Positions 10,277-18,933 of a stretch of DNA of 64,000 bases are shown here, one piece after another. Numbering within the stretch: the stretch's first letter is position 1; every line of letters begins with the position of its first letter. The notes beneath the pieces are model-generated. The model had not been told where the DNA came from. It saw only the letters and a program-made list of their open reading frames with translations, and did not search any database. Source of the stretch: JAJTFA01 sp051715425 (GTDB lineage Bacteria > Bacteroidota > Bacteroidia > UKL13-3); NCBI GenBank assembly GCA_051715425.1, contig JBPXJS010000041.1, positions 186,001 to 250,000 on the forward strand. The letters run 5' to 3'. The translations under genes and the position numbers were made by a program.

Positions 10277-10864
10277 ATGTCCGCTATATTAAATCATGTA
10301 CAAAATCAGTTTATCAATCTTGTTTTTCTGGCCTTTATATTTACTGGAACATCGTGCGATTATCCAGAATGTGAGGATGATGGAGATAACGAGAAGATAC
10401 AACTCCAATATAAAGAAATCTATATGCCATATATTGGGAACGAAACCATCCACTTCTTGCACAATAAGATCGATACACACACTTTTCGGGCAACCGATAA
10501 ACTCACCTATTATATTACAGAATCTGCTTATGCTGAACAGTGTGCCAGAGATTATGAGAGTGTTAGTATTAATCTTACAAATTTAACCACCAATGACGTC
10601 CTTGTTTTTAAATATGAATATGATCCGCAGATGTTTGGAGCATTTCCTGCTGGTACCGCCAATGATCGTACCTATTATAAATTAGCCTATAAAGGAAAAC
10701 TTTTCGCTTATCTATCAGCACTCAGTCAAACGTACATTAACAATATTTTATACGTAGGGTTGCATTTTATTGGTCCTGACACAATTAATAACTACATGGC
10801 CTTAGGTCAAAAAGGCATTGTAAAAATTGTTATTGATGGTGAGACCTGGGAAATTATTGAATAA
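10277..10864 (+). CDS. Lipoprotein of unknown function, tandem paralogue 1
   Basis: 195 residues from ATG 10277 (a TTG at 10262 would add five). The signal peptide ends in TGTSC, a lipobox-like site, followed by acidic residues (CDYPECEDDGDNE); an acidic start of the mature part is typical of surface-exposed Bacteroidota lipoproteins. No known domain. Residues aligning with the next gene include PYIGNETIHFLHNKIDTH, CARDYESV, TYYKLAYKGK and a C-terminal IDGETWEIIE, so the two are diverged duplicates. Two Cys of the mature part (after CDYPEC and in EQCARDYES) are shared with the paralogue and could form a disulphide. It stands on the opposite strand to its neighbours and looks AT-rich. Confidence 0.8.
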   Translation: MSAILNHVQNQFINLVFLAFIFTGTSCDYPECEDDGDNEKIQLQYKEIYMPYIGNETIHFLHNKIDTHTFRATDKLTYYITESAYAEQCARDYESVSINLTNLTTNDVLVFKYEYDPQMFGAFPAGTANDRTYYKLAYKGKLFAYLSALSQTYINNILYVGLHFIGPDTINNYMALGQKGIVKIVIDGETWEIIE

Positions 10865-10905
10865 GTTGGCGTACTGTTAGAATGTGACAATAAAAACTCA
10901 TTCAT

Positions 10906-11493
10906 ATGAAACCGAACAAGAGGTGCACCTACATCCAAATATTCCTGATCGTTTTTTCGATGAGCATCTCCTCATGTGATGACGATCCTTGTGATGGCGC
11001 AGTAGAGAAGGTGATGCTTGTTAATAAGGATCACTTCATTCCATATACTGGTAATGAGCAACTAAAATTTTTACATAATAACCTTGACACACATATATTT
11101 ATTGGAGTAAAAAAGGAAAACTACTTTATACGAGATGGTGGCAATACAGAAGGTACCTGCGCTAAGGATTACGAAAGTGTTAGGGTTTCTTTTTTAAATA
11201 CAAGTACTAATGAACCATTATCTTTAGCGTATCAACGAAATATGGAGTTATTTCCTTCTATAGTTGACAACAATTCAGACAATGCTCACACTTATTACAT
11301 TTTCGATTATAAAGGAAAAACTTTTACCTCAATATTCAAGTCAACCGGATATGATCCTGTAGTTATTAATAACATCAGTTATACTGGCATCACTTATATT
11401 GGGGTTGATACGAACAACTGTTTCCTCCGCAAGTCTCGTGTGGGAATTATAAGTATTCGCATAAATGGCGAACATTGGGATTTGATACCGTAA
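10906..11493 (+). CDS. Lipoprotein of unknown function, tandem paralogue 2
   Basis: 195 residues, ATG 10906, only 41 bp after its paralogue and same direction, so co-transcription is likely. Signal peptide with SISSC lipobox, then CDDDPCDG, an acidic surface-export-like start. Conserved blocks shared with the upstream copy: IPYTGNEQLKFLHNNLDTH, CAKDYESV, TYYIFDYKGK, NNISYTGITYIGVDT and INGEHWDLIP. Overall identity is moderate, so the duplication is not recent. No family recognised; probably a cell-envelope protein with a beta-rich fold. Confidence 0.8.
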   Translation: MKPNKRCTYIQIFLIVFSMSISSCDDDPCDGAVEKVMLVNKDHFIPYTGNEQLKFLHNNLDTHIFIGVKKENYFIRDGGNTEGTCAKDYESVRVSFLNTSTNEPLSLAYQRNMELFPSIVDNNSDNAHTYYIFDYKGKTFTSIFKSTGYDPVVINNISYTGITYIGVDTNNCFLRKSRVGIISIRINGEHWDLIP

Positions 11494-11525
11494 CCTATTT
11501 TTGGTTTAATAAATTGCCTCCCCCA

Positions 11526-12047
11526 TTACAATTTCATCCCCTTCATTTTTCTCTTATTTACCTGCAATTTATCAGCCTCCTTTTTTCTAATGGTTAGCTG
11601 TGCGGTTTTTCCACTACCAACAACCCTGTATACTTTATCATCATACAGGATATTGCCCAACGAATCTTGCAACATGATATAATAAATCCCGTTTTCACCG
11701 GTAGGTTTAAATCGAAAAAAACTACGTTCCCCTCCTTCAAATGCAATACTCAATATGCCTGCCGAATCCTTTATACAAACTCCGGGCGTTTTTTTGCTTA
11801 AAGTAATTAACTGCACCTTCTTGCCATTTACCAGATTCACCTCTCCTTCATTTACCTTAGCTATATCAGATATTACTTCTTTGCGAATGGTGATATCGCG
11901 GTCGGTATAATACTGCACTTTCATGGCAGATAATCCCTTGTTTTCTATTTCTGTTTTAAGGGATGAGGTAAAAGGAGCTTTGGATTTACATCCGGTAAGG
12001 ACAAATAAGGTCCATAAGGCAATCATGCCAACATTACATTTCATCAT
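11526..12047 (-). CDS. Putative lipoprotein, unknown function
   Basis: 173 residues. The start is ATG 12047 or ATG 12044 (two consecutive Met codons). Signal peptide with a clear lipobox (FVLTGC, Cys at ~20), then a mature part of mixed charge with repeated beta-like stretches (RSFFRFKPTGENGIYYIMLQ) and a very basic tail (KKEADKLQVNKRKMKGMKL). No domain recognised. It is convergent with the paralogous lipoprotein pair and separated from the methyltransferase gene upstream by 130 bp without a visible terminator. Confidence 0.7.
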   Translation of the reverse strand: MMKCNVGMIALWTLFVLTGCKSKAPFTSSLKTEIENKGLSAMKVQYYTDRDITIRKEVISDIAKVNEGEVNLVNGKKVQLITLSKKTPGVCIKDSAGILSIAFEGGERSFFRFKPTGENGIYYIMLQDSLGNILYDDKVYRVVGSGKTAQLTIRKKEADKLQVNKRKMKGMKL

Positions 12048-12177
12048 AACAGTTTAATTAATTGAGTAGTGAATAAAAGCAGAACCTAAAAGCCGGATAA
12101 AAACAAGAACCTTGCCAGAGCAGCAGGTACAATAAGTTAGGAGGAGAATCGTTTTTTTAGGATTTTGAAACCCCGGA

Positions 12178-12912
12178 TCACTTTACCGGCACAAAAAAGA
12201 AATTTTGTGTATGTATTTTATTGGTTTCGTAAGGCAGCAGGGTATTGTGTTTGAGCACATAGATGGCATATCCCAGTTCTTTAAGCAGCTTAAAACAATT
12301 GTATCGGTTTTCATTGTCCCACAGCTCGCAATAGATGACGGGTTTATATTGTGTAAGCAATTGCTGTGCACCAAGAAAAACCGCATATTCAAAATTCTCT
12401 ACATCAATTTTAATGGCATCAATGCGCTTGTTTTTTAATGCGTCTATATCATCCAGTTTTTTCTGCACCACACTAAACAGCTCTCCATCATTAAACTCGG
12501 TGATGCTTTTATCAACCACATGTGCCAGTCCCTGCATTTTGGTGGCACCTACCACCGGCAATACCATAGTGGTTTCCTTATTCTCATTTCCGAGGGCATA
12601 ATCAAACAAGGTAACATTGGTAATAGCTGCTTCTGTTATTATTTTTTTCAGTGTTTGTAAATTGGCCGGTATAGGCTCAAAAGCATATACATGGCCTAGT
12701 TTTACCTTGCGACACAAAGGAACCGTCATAATCCCAATATTGGCACCAATATCCAGCACCACGGCATCTTCTTTAAGCAGTTGAAGGAAATAATTAAAAT
12801 CCCCTTCTTTACGGTCGAAACGCAACATAGCCGATTTGAAGCGCGAGAAATAATAGAGGTAATTTTGAAACCCCAGCACGCGCTGCAAACCGGCCTGTAC
12901 TAATCTTTTCAA
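12178..12912 (-). CDS. FkbM-family SAM-dependent methyltransferase
   Basis: 244 residues. The SAM-binding motif I is plain (VVLDIGANIGIMTVPL, ~58-73) with the acidic end of strand 2 (YAFEPIPANLQTLKK), and IDAIKIDVENFEYAVFLGA matches the FkbM family core. FkbM enzymes O-methylate sugars or other small groups, often on glycans; the acceptor here is unknown. The only near-N-terminal start is TTG at 12912, three bases after the pyrG stop; the next in-frame ATG is codon 29 (12828), which leaves the SAM fold intact. The tight spacing suggests co-transcription with pyrG. Confidence 0.85.
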   Translation of the reverse strand: MKRLVQAGLQRVLGFQNYLYYFSRFKSAMLRFDRKEGDFNYFLQLLKEDAVVLDIGANIGIMTVPLCRKVKLGHVYAFEPIPANLQTLKKIITEAAITNVTLFDYALGNENKETTMVLPVVGATKMQGLAHVVDKSITEFNDGELFSVVQKKLDDIDALKNKRIDAIKIDVENFEYAVFLGAQQLLTQYKPVIYCELWDNENRYNCFKLLKELGYAIYVLKHNTLLPYETNKIHTQNFFFVPVK

Positions 12913-12915
12913 TAC

Positions 12916-14529
12916 TTAGGAATTACTGTAAGCTATAGCAGCTTTTACAAAACGGGCAAACAACGGATGCGGATTTAACACGGTGCTTTTATACTCCGGG
13001 TGAAACTGCACGGCCAGAAAATACGGATGGTCTTTTAACTCCACAATTTCTGCCAGTTTGGTTTCAGGGTTCACCCCGCTAATGATCATCCCTTTGCTTT
13101 CAAAATCTTTCTGGTATTTGTTATTAAACTCATAGCGGTGGCGGTGGCGCTCATTTACCTTTGTTTTCTGGTAAGCGGTATAAGCCTTGCTTTCTTTTAA
13201 TACTTCGCAGGTATAAGAGCCCAAACGCATGGTGCCGCCCTTTTGGGTAATTTTTTTCTGTTCCGGCATCATATCAATTACCGGATTTTTGGTTTTAGGA
13301 TTTACCTCAGTGGTATGTGCATCTTTTAATCCCAACACGTTTCTGGCAAATTCTATTACCGCCATTTGCATACCCAAACAAATACCAAAAAACGGAATAT
13401 TGTTTTCGCGGGCATAAGTAATAGCTGCTATTTTACCATCAATTCCACGGTCGCCAAAACCAGGTGCTACCAATATGCCATCCAGGTGACCCAGTTTATG
13501 TTCCACATTCTCATCTGTAATTAATCCCGAGTGAATATACTCCAGCCTTACCTTGCACTCATTAAACGCACCGGCATGCACAAATCCTTCAGCAATGGAT
13601 TTATAGGCATCTGGTAATTCCACGTATTTACCTACCAGGCCAATTTTTACTTCGTGTTTTGGATTTTTGTGGCGGGTAAGAAAACCGAGCCAGCTTTCCA
13701 TATCGGGCTCATTGCGCGAAGGAAGTTTGAGTTTGGTTAATACCGTTTTATCCAGCTTTTCCTTAAGCATGGCCATTGGCACATCATAAATGGTAGGCAT
13801 ATCCAAAGCCTCAATTACCGAGTTAGGGGTAACATTACAGAACAAGGCAATTTTTTTACGGATATCTTTATTAATAGGATGCTCAGCCCTGCAAACCAGG
13901 ATATCAGGCTGCACGCCCGACTCCAGCAACATTTTTACCGAGTGTTGGGTGGGTTTGGTTTTAAGCTCGTGAGAAGTGGCAAGGTAAGGCAGCAGGGTAA
14001 GGTGAAGCACAATACAATCCTCTGGTTTCATTTCCCAGTTTAATTGTCTTACCGCCTCTATATACGGAAGTGATTCTATATCGCCCACGGTACCACCAAG
14101 CTCTGTAATAATAATCTCGTATTTGCCGCTTTCTCCAAGGAGTTTCATTCTCCTTTTAATCTCATCGGTAATATGGGGAATAACCTGAACCGTTTTGCCC
14201 AGGTATGCTCCTTCCCTTTCTTTATCAATTACGTACTGATAGATTCGGCCGGTGGTAACATTATTGGCCTGTGAGGTTGGAACATTCAGAAAACGTTCAT
14301 AATGCCCGAGGTCAAGATCGGTTTCCGCCCCATCGTCTGTCACATAACATTCGCCATGTTCATAGGGGTTTAACGTACCAGGATCGACATTGATATAGGG
14401 GTCGAATTTCTGAATGGTTACCGAGTAACCACGCGCCTGAAGAAGTTTAGCGAGAGAAGCGGAAATAATTCCTTTTCCTAATGATGATGTTACCCCGCCA
14501 GTAACGAATATATATTTTGGAGAATGCAT
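12916..14529 (-). CDS. pyrG: CTP synthase
   Basis: 537 residues, full length. The N-terminal amidoligase domain has the P-loop region (FVTGGVTSSLGKGIISASLA) and IQKFDPYINVDPGTLNPYEH; the C-terminal class I glutamine amidotransferase domain has the nucleophile in FFGICLGMQMA and the His-Glu pair in VQFHPEYKS. It makes CTP from UTP, ATP and glutamine. First gene of a minus-strand unit whose next member is the FkbM methyltransferase 3 bp away. Confidence 0.98.
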   Translation of the reverse strand: MHSPKYIFVTGGVTSSLGKGIISASLAKLLQARGYSVTIQKFDPYINVDPGTLNPYEHGECYVTDDGAETDLDLGHYERFLNVPTSQANNVTTGRIYQYVIDKEREGAYLGKTVQVIPHITDEIKRRMKLLGESGKYEIIITELGGTVGDIESLPYIEAVRQLNWEMKPEDCIVLHLTLLPYLATSHELKTKPTQHSVKMLLESGVQPDILVCRAEHPINKDIRKKIALFCNVTPNSVIEALDMPTIYDVPMAMLKEKLDKTVLTKLKLPSRNEPDMESWLGFLTRHKNPKHEVKIGLVGKYVELPDAYKSIAEGFVHAGAFNECKVRLEYIHSGLITDENVEHKLGHLDGILVAPGFGDRGIDGKIAAITYARENNIPFFGICLGMQMAVIEFARNVLGLKDAHTTEVNPKTKNPVIDMMPEQKKITQKGGTMRLGSYTCEVLKESKAYTAYQKTKVNERHRHRYEFNNKYQKDFESKGMIISGVNPETKLAEIVELKDHPYFLAVQFHPEYKSTVLNPHPLFARFVKAAIAYSNS

Positions 14530-14609
14530 AATCTGATTTGAAATCTGCAGTTTGAGATGAATAATTGCCTGAATTACCCCCCAAAAAACAAATATTACTG
14601 TACGGGATA

Positions 14610-14617
14610 CAAATGTA
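14610..14617 (-). promoter_or_regulatory. Putative -7 element of pyrG promoter
   Basis: TACATTTG on the minus strand matches TAnnTTTG and lies ~80 bp before the pyrG ATG. Upstream there is only a T-rich stretch near 18 bp instead of a clean TTTG. The ~75-nt leader could hold attenuation signals, but none was recognised. Confidence 0.4.
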
Positions 14618-14675
14618 CTTTTTTATATTGGGTCGAAAAACCTGAATCAAATCAGTTTTCAAATACTTTTCAACA

Positions 14676-15968
14676 TCACTGTACCTGCCCGCTTAAAACC
14701 AGCTTTTTAACCATGGTTTCTTCTCCCAACCTGATTTGCGCATAATAAATTCCGGCAGGCAGGGCAGATAAATCAGCCATGAGGCCAGTTTCTGTTTGCT
14801 CCAACATGATGCTTACCTGCTTTCCGTTTACCTGATAAATGTTTACCTGTGGCTGCAAGGTAAGGGATCCCTTAAAGCGGAAATACACGGCCCCTGCTGT
14901 AGGATTTGGCCATACGGCTACATCATTTGAAACCTTTTGTTCTAACCCGGTTTGGGTACGGTTAAGTTTATAAGAATAAGCATATAGCCCTTTGGTGGTG
15001 CCAACAAAAACTTCGGCCGAATCGGTTCCTTTTTTTCTGATGGTTAATTCGTTTCCGTAACCTTTAAGAGGGCTATTCAGGGTATCGAACAAGGTATAAT
15101 TTGCGGTATCCTTAAAATTCATCAACCCGTAGTCAGTTAATACCCAAACCACATCATGATCGGCAGGGTCAGCCCTCATTTCGGTTACCCACCTTACTTT
15201 TGGCGCATCCAGGCTTTGTGTAAATACCCCGTTTTGTAAAATCCGCACACTGCTGAAATTGGCAGACCCTACAAATGTTTTACCTTTTACGGGTGCTACT
15301 GCATGGATGCATGAATATTTCTGGTTGCCATTATCATAATAGGTGATGCTGTTATCCTTCAGGTTGAGGGAATACACACCGGATTTGCCGGAAACACAAT
15401 TGGTTCCAACCCATATAACACTATCCGTTTCATCCATTTTCAGGTCCATCAGCCACATATCCTGCTCAAAAGCCGGGTGTGTAGTGCTGTTGTAATAAGT
15501 CCATCCCTTACCTGCCTGATAATGAGAGAAACCCTTTTGCCCGGGACCACCCGTAAGCCATACACTGTTATCCTTCATTACATGTAATCCATTATACCCC
15601 GAAGAGAACTGGGCCGGAAATGCCACATAACTCCACACGCCCATTTGAAACTTATACAATCCTTTTTCAGCCACACACCACAAAATGCCGTTGCGGTTTT
15701 TCATGTCTTTAATGGTTGGAATGGTATCCAGCCAGGCATCAAATGGTGCGTAATGTGTAAAACCACTGATATTGCTGATGGTATAAAAATGATAAGACGT
15801 ATCGTAACTGAACAGATAAACCATCTCGTTTTCATCGTCACAACTTACCAGCGGAATATTGGTACCCGGTAAAATGGGCGAACCACTGCCGGTATAGTTG
15901 GTCCATTGGGCATGAGTAAAGCAGGTAGTAAAAAACAGGGCAATAAAACAGGAGAGATTTAATTTCAT
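14676..15968 (-). CDS. T9SS-secreted propeller-like protein
   Basis: 430 residues. Signal peptide (MKLNLSCFIALFFTTCFTHAQ), then repeated blades of ~40-50 residues with the style of two-component-regulator-propeller repeats (NRNGILWCVAEKGLYKFQ, DNSVWLTGGPGQKGFSHY, DSAEVFVGTTKGLYAYS), and a C-terminal T9SS type A domain (VWPNPTAGAVYFRFKG ... GIYYAQIRLGEETMVKKLVL). It should be secreted and held at the cell surface. No enzymatic residues seen. It lies 146 bp upstream of pyrG in the same direction with no clear terminator between them. Confidence 0.85.
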   Translation of the reverse strand: MKLNLSCFIALFFTTCFTHAQWTNYTGSGSPILPGTNIPLVSCDDENEMVYLFSYDTSYHFYTISNISGFTHYAPFDAWLDTIPTIKDMKNRNGILWCVAEKGLYKFQMGVWSYVAFPAQFSSGYNGLHVMKDNSVWLTGGPGQKGFSHYQAGKGWTYYNSTTHPAFEQDMWLMDLKMDETDSVIWVGTNCVSGKSGVYSLNLKDNSITYYDNGNQKYSCIHAVAPVKGKTFVGSANFSSVRILQNGVFTQSLDAPKVRWVTEMRADPADHDVVWVLTDYGLMNFKDTANYTLFDTLNSPLKGYGNELTIRKKGTDSAEVFVGTTKGLYAYSYKLNRTQTGLEQKVSNDVAVWPNPTAGAVYFRFKGSLTLQPQVNIYQVNGKQVSIMLEQTETGLMADLSALPAGIYYAQIRLGEETMVKKLVLSGQVQ

Positions 15969-16021
15969 ATGAATAAGTATAATTAGTACTTATCCATAGA
16001 CAACCGGGGTCGGTTTTTCCT

Positions 16022-16759
16022 TTATTTATTTTTTCTTAAAAACTCAATGGCTTTTATCAGGTCATCGGGTGTATCCACCGAAAGGGCTTCAAGTTCGGTT
16101 TCGTGCAGGCGGATTTTATAGCCACTCTCCAGCCAGCGCAATTGCTCCAGCGATTCTGCCTTTTCCAGATTTCCTTGAGGCAATCGGGTAATTTCGGCCA
16201 GTACTTTGGCTGTATATCCGTAAATACCAATATGTTTATAATAGGTTATTTCAGCCTCCGGATTTCTGCGGTATGGAATTGGAGAGCGTGAAAAAAACAA
16301 GGCATTTCCCTGGGCATCCTTTACCGCCTTTACCATATTTGGATTTTGAACATCACTTTCCTTTTGCATCTTTTTAATCAGGGAAGCAATTCCAACCGAC
16401 TCATCTTTAAAACAATCGGCTACCAGTTGGATTTGCTGCGGATCTATAAATGGCTCATCACCCTGGATATTGATAACCACATCAACACCCTCTTTCATTC
16501 CGGCAAGCACCTCGGCACAACGGTCGGTTCCGCTCTGGTGGTGAGGAGAAGTGAGTACCACTTTGCCGTGAAATTTCTTAACCACTTCGGCAATTCTTTC
16601 ATCATCGGTAGCCACATACACATCCGTAAGTGTTTCTACCTTCATGGCCTGCTCGTATACCCGCTGAATCATGGGTTTACCATCAATATCAACCAGGGGT
16701 TTACCGGGCAGGCGGGTAGATGCATAACGCGCAGGAATAATTCCGATGATGTGTTTCAT
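16022..16759 (-). CDS. kdsB: 3-deoxy-manno-octulosonate cytidylyltransferase
   Basis: 245 residues from ATG 16759, the normal family length; the open frame runs on to 16888 but the extra 43 residues are hydrophobic/basic and not family-like. Motifs: IIPARYASTRLPGKPL at the N-terminus, TSPHHQSGTDRCAE, NIQGDEPFIDP, and FSRSPIPYRR. It activates Kdo as CMP-Kdo for lipid A-core assembly, showing that the organism makes Kdo-type LPS. It is divergent from the membrane protein gene at 16888, with 128 bp between them. Confidence 0.95.
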   Translation of the reverse strand: MKHIIGIIPARYASTRLPGKPLVDIDGKPMIQRVYEQAMKVETLTDVYVATDDERIAEVVKKFHGKVVLTSPHHQSGTDRCAEVLAGMKEGVDVVINIQGDEPFIDPQQIQLVADCFKDESVGIASLIKKMQKESDVQNPNMVKAVKDAQGNALFFSRSPIPYRRNPEAEITYYKHIGIYGYTAKVLAEITRLPQGNLEKAESLEQLRWLESGYKIRLHETELEALSVDTPDDLIKAIEFLRKNK

Positions 16760-16887
16760 GATGATTTTGTTGGGCCGAAGATAAGAAACAAAATAAACTT
16801 TAATCCGTAAACTGAACTTCATTACCAAACCTATGAACATAAATACCAATAGGTAAACCTCCCAATTTTCCCGAACTTGCATATGCA

Positions 16888-18426
16888 ATGCCCGAACGTT
16901 ACAACCATTATTTAAAACACGGCTTATTGATATTGCTTATCGGTATGGTATTGCTTTACCTGTTTAGTATCATCTCTTTTCTGAGTGTAAATCATATCCG
17001 TGGCGATGAGTTTCTTTCTTACCTCCACTCCCATCCAAACAATACCCTGGCAGAGGTTTTGGCTCATATAGCTGCTGGTGCCGATCATTCCTATACCCAT
17101 AGCACCTTGCTTTGGTTAAGTTTTAATGTATTTGGTTATACCATTGTGGTGCAACGCGCACTTTCTCTGTGTTGCTGGGCGCTTGCGGCATTTATTTTTA
17201 TGCAGGTAATTAAGCCGGCAGTGTCATCCTCCCTTTGGCGTTATGTAATAACCATAGCTACCTTTTTTTCCAATATGGGTATTTTTCTTGCCACCGATGG
17301 CCGCTTTTATAGTATGGTGCTGCTAACAGCCTTGCTGCAATTGTGGTTTATTTTTACTGCCCTGAAAAACAACAAACCACTTAACTGGCTGGTATTATTG
17401 GTTCTCCAACTGCTTGCATTGTTTACTTCGCCCATTATGGTGCTGTTTCCTTGTATGCTGTTTGCCGGTTTATACATCATGTACCTGCGCTACCGGGAAA
17501 AATTGTTTTTGCAACAAGCCATCAGGTTATTGCTTTCTGCTATCATTACTTCGCTTATTTATTTTTCCTTTTTTAAAGTAAATAACCTGCTCATTCATTT
17601 CACCACCAAATACAGCATCAACTCCTTTGCCTTGCACCTGCCTCCGGATCAACATTTTTTGGAATTGCCTTTCCGCTGGGTATTGATCCCGGATTTTCCT
17701 TTTTTATCCAATGCGGCAGATGGGATATTGTTTTTATTATTGTATACAGTACTCATCATAGCTGGAAGAAAACAATTAAAGAGCCATTTTCATTTTGCCC
17801 CCTTATTGCAAAAAATGATGTTGGTACTGGCCTTGCTTTTATCGACAGCCATTGGAATACACTTTAGCCTTCACCTGTTTTTTTCCGTACCGGCCTGGCC
17901 AAACCGCTATTATGCCTTTATCTTTTTTGCTTTCCCTTTTACCATATTGGTTACCGGGGTTTACGGCATCAGCGAAAAATACAGGCTCTTTTTCTTTTTA
18001 CTTTTATCGGTACTGATGCTAAACCGCGCCTACCAGGAACACGAAAAAGTAGCCGAACGAAAACAGTTGCTTATTAAAAAAGAACAAGATATATCGGGAT
18101 TACTTGGTAATGATTGCAAGGCAGTATGTATAGAAAAATTTGGTGGCAACTACAGCGAGTTTGCCAATTTCGGTGAATGGTATATCCGCTTTCCGGAACT
18201 GCGCTCCAGGCTATATTATTTATATACCATACAGGACGATGAACGCGCAGCATATTTTAAAACCCTTAAACAAATGGGCTACAAAGATGTGTTATTGATT
18301 TCTGCTGATGAGGTGCATGAACACTTCCAAACCTCAAAACCCTGTTATATTATTACACGTCCGGATGATAAACGTTTCAGCAAAACAAATTACCCGAACC
18401 TGATTCACACAACGGTAATAGAATGA
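16888..18426 (+). CDS. Polytopic membrane protein, GT-C glycosyltransferase-like
   Basis: 512 residues with about ten to twelve hydrophobic helices up to residue ~390, then a soluble tail of ~120 residues. The first extracytoplasmic loop has an acidic pair in HIRGDEFLSY, placed as in GT-C polyprenyl-phosphate-sugar glycosyltransferases (ArnT/PMT style), followed by THSTLLWLSFNVFGYTIVVQRALSL, here shortened to the key parts THSTLLW and QRALSL. I recognise no specific family; the topology and acidic loop make a lipid-linked sugar transferase plausible, and the divergent kdsB is consistent with an envelope role but proves nothing. The 3' end runs into the repeat array. Confidence 0.7.
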   Translation: MPERYNHYLKHGLLILLIGMVLLYLFSIISFLSVNHIRGDEFLSYLHSHPNNTLAEVLAHIAAGADHSYTHSTLLWLSFNVFGYTIVVQRALSLCCWALAAFIFMQVIKPAVSSSLWRYVITIATFFSNMGIFLATDGRFYSMVLLTALLQLWFIFTALKNNKPLNWLVLLVLQLLALFTSPIMVLFPCMLFAGLYIMYLRYREKLFLQQAIRLLLSAIITSLIYFSFFKVNNLLIHFTTKYSINSFALHLPPDQHFLELPFRWVLIPDFPFLSNAADGILFLLLYTVLIIAGRKQLKSHFHFAPLLQKMMLVLALLLSTAIGIHFSLHLFFSVPAWPNRYYAFIFFAFPFTILVTGVYGISEKYRLFFFLLLSVLMLNRAYQEHEKVAERKQLLIKKEQDISGLLGNDCKAVCIEKFGGNYSEFANFGEWYIRFPELRSRLYYLYTIQDDERAAYFKTLKQMGYKDVLLISADEVHEHFQTSKPCYIITRPDDKRFSKTNYPNLIHTTVIE

Positions 18427-18431
18427 CTGCT

Positions 18432-18840
18432 GAAATTTTAAATGTTAAATTTTAAATGTTGAGTTGGGTCTGTGGACATCCCGGAATTTTATTGGTTTGG
18501 AAGTTCGAAGTTGAGGAGTTCGAAGTTGAGGAAATGTTGAATGCTGAGGGTTGAATTTTGAATGTTAAATTTTAAATGTTGAGTTGGGTCTGCGTACATC
18601 CCGGAATCTTATTAGTTAGGAAGTTCGAAGTTGAGGAGTTCGAAGTTGAGGAAATGTTGAATGCTGAAGGTTGAATTTTGAATGTTGAGTTGGGTTTGTG
18701 TAAAGCCCGGAATTTTATTGGTTAGGAAGTTCGAAGTTGAGGAGTTCGAAGTTGAGGAAATGTTGAATGCTGAGGGTTGAATTTTGAATGTTGAATTTTA
18801 AATGTTGAGTTGGGTCTGCGTACATCCCGGAAACATCGTT
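18432..18840. repeat. Noncoding array of ~120-bp direct repeats (3 full copies plus a partial)
   Basis: The anchor GAGTTGGGT occurs at 18461, 18581, 18687 and 18807, giving periods of 120, 106 and 120 bp. Each unit contains the anchor, a CATCCCGGAA-like segment, a doublet built on GTTCGAAGTTGAGGA, and an AT-rich tail with TTTTAAATGTTGA / TTTTGAATGTTGA. The 106-bp copy lacks one 14-bp tail segment. Differences between copies are few substitutions (e.g. CATCCC against AAGCCC). Stops are frequent in the frames I read and no gene is present. It lies between the convergent ends of the membrane protein gene and the E2 gene. Confidence 0.9.
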
Positions 18841-18933
18841 TAACTTAAAACTTAACACTTAAAATTTAAAACTCCTACTTAGCACTATGCACTAATTACT
18901 GTGCACTAAGCACTAGTTCCTAAGCACTAGTCC
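18841..18933. repeat. Short degenerate repeats after the 120-bp array
   Basis: An A/T-rich stretch with variants of AACTTAAAA / CACTTAAAA is followed by repeated GCACTA words (five copies between ~18878 and 18927, spaced 9-16 bp). No open frame or terminator hairpin was seen; it looks like the decayed edge of the repeat region and reaches the stop of the E2 gene. Confidence 0.65.

Noticed and set aside
16760..16888. 43-residue N-terminal extension of KdsB
   Set aside because: Hydrophobic and basic, not family-like; KdsB normally starts at MKHIIGIIPAR, i.e. ATG 16759.
18461..18815. Possible CRISPR array
   Set aside because: Repeats are ~120 bp, contiguous and nearly identical over the whole unit; there are no unique spacers and no cas genes.
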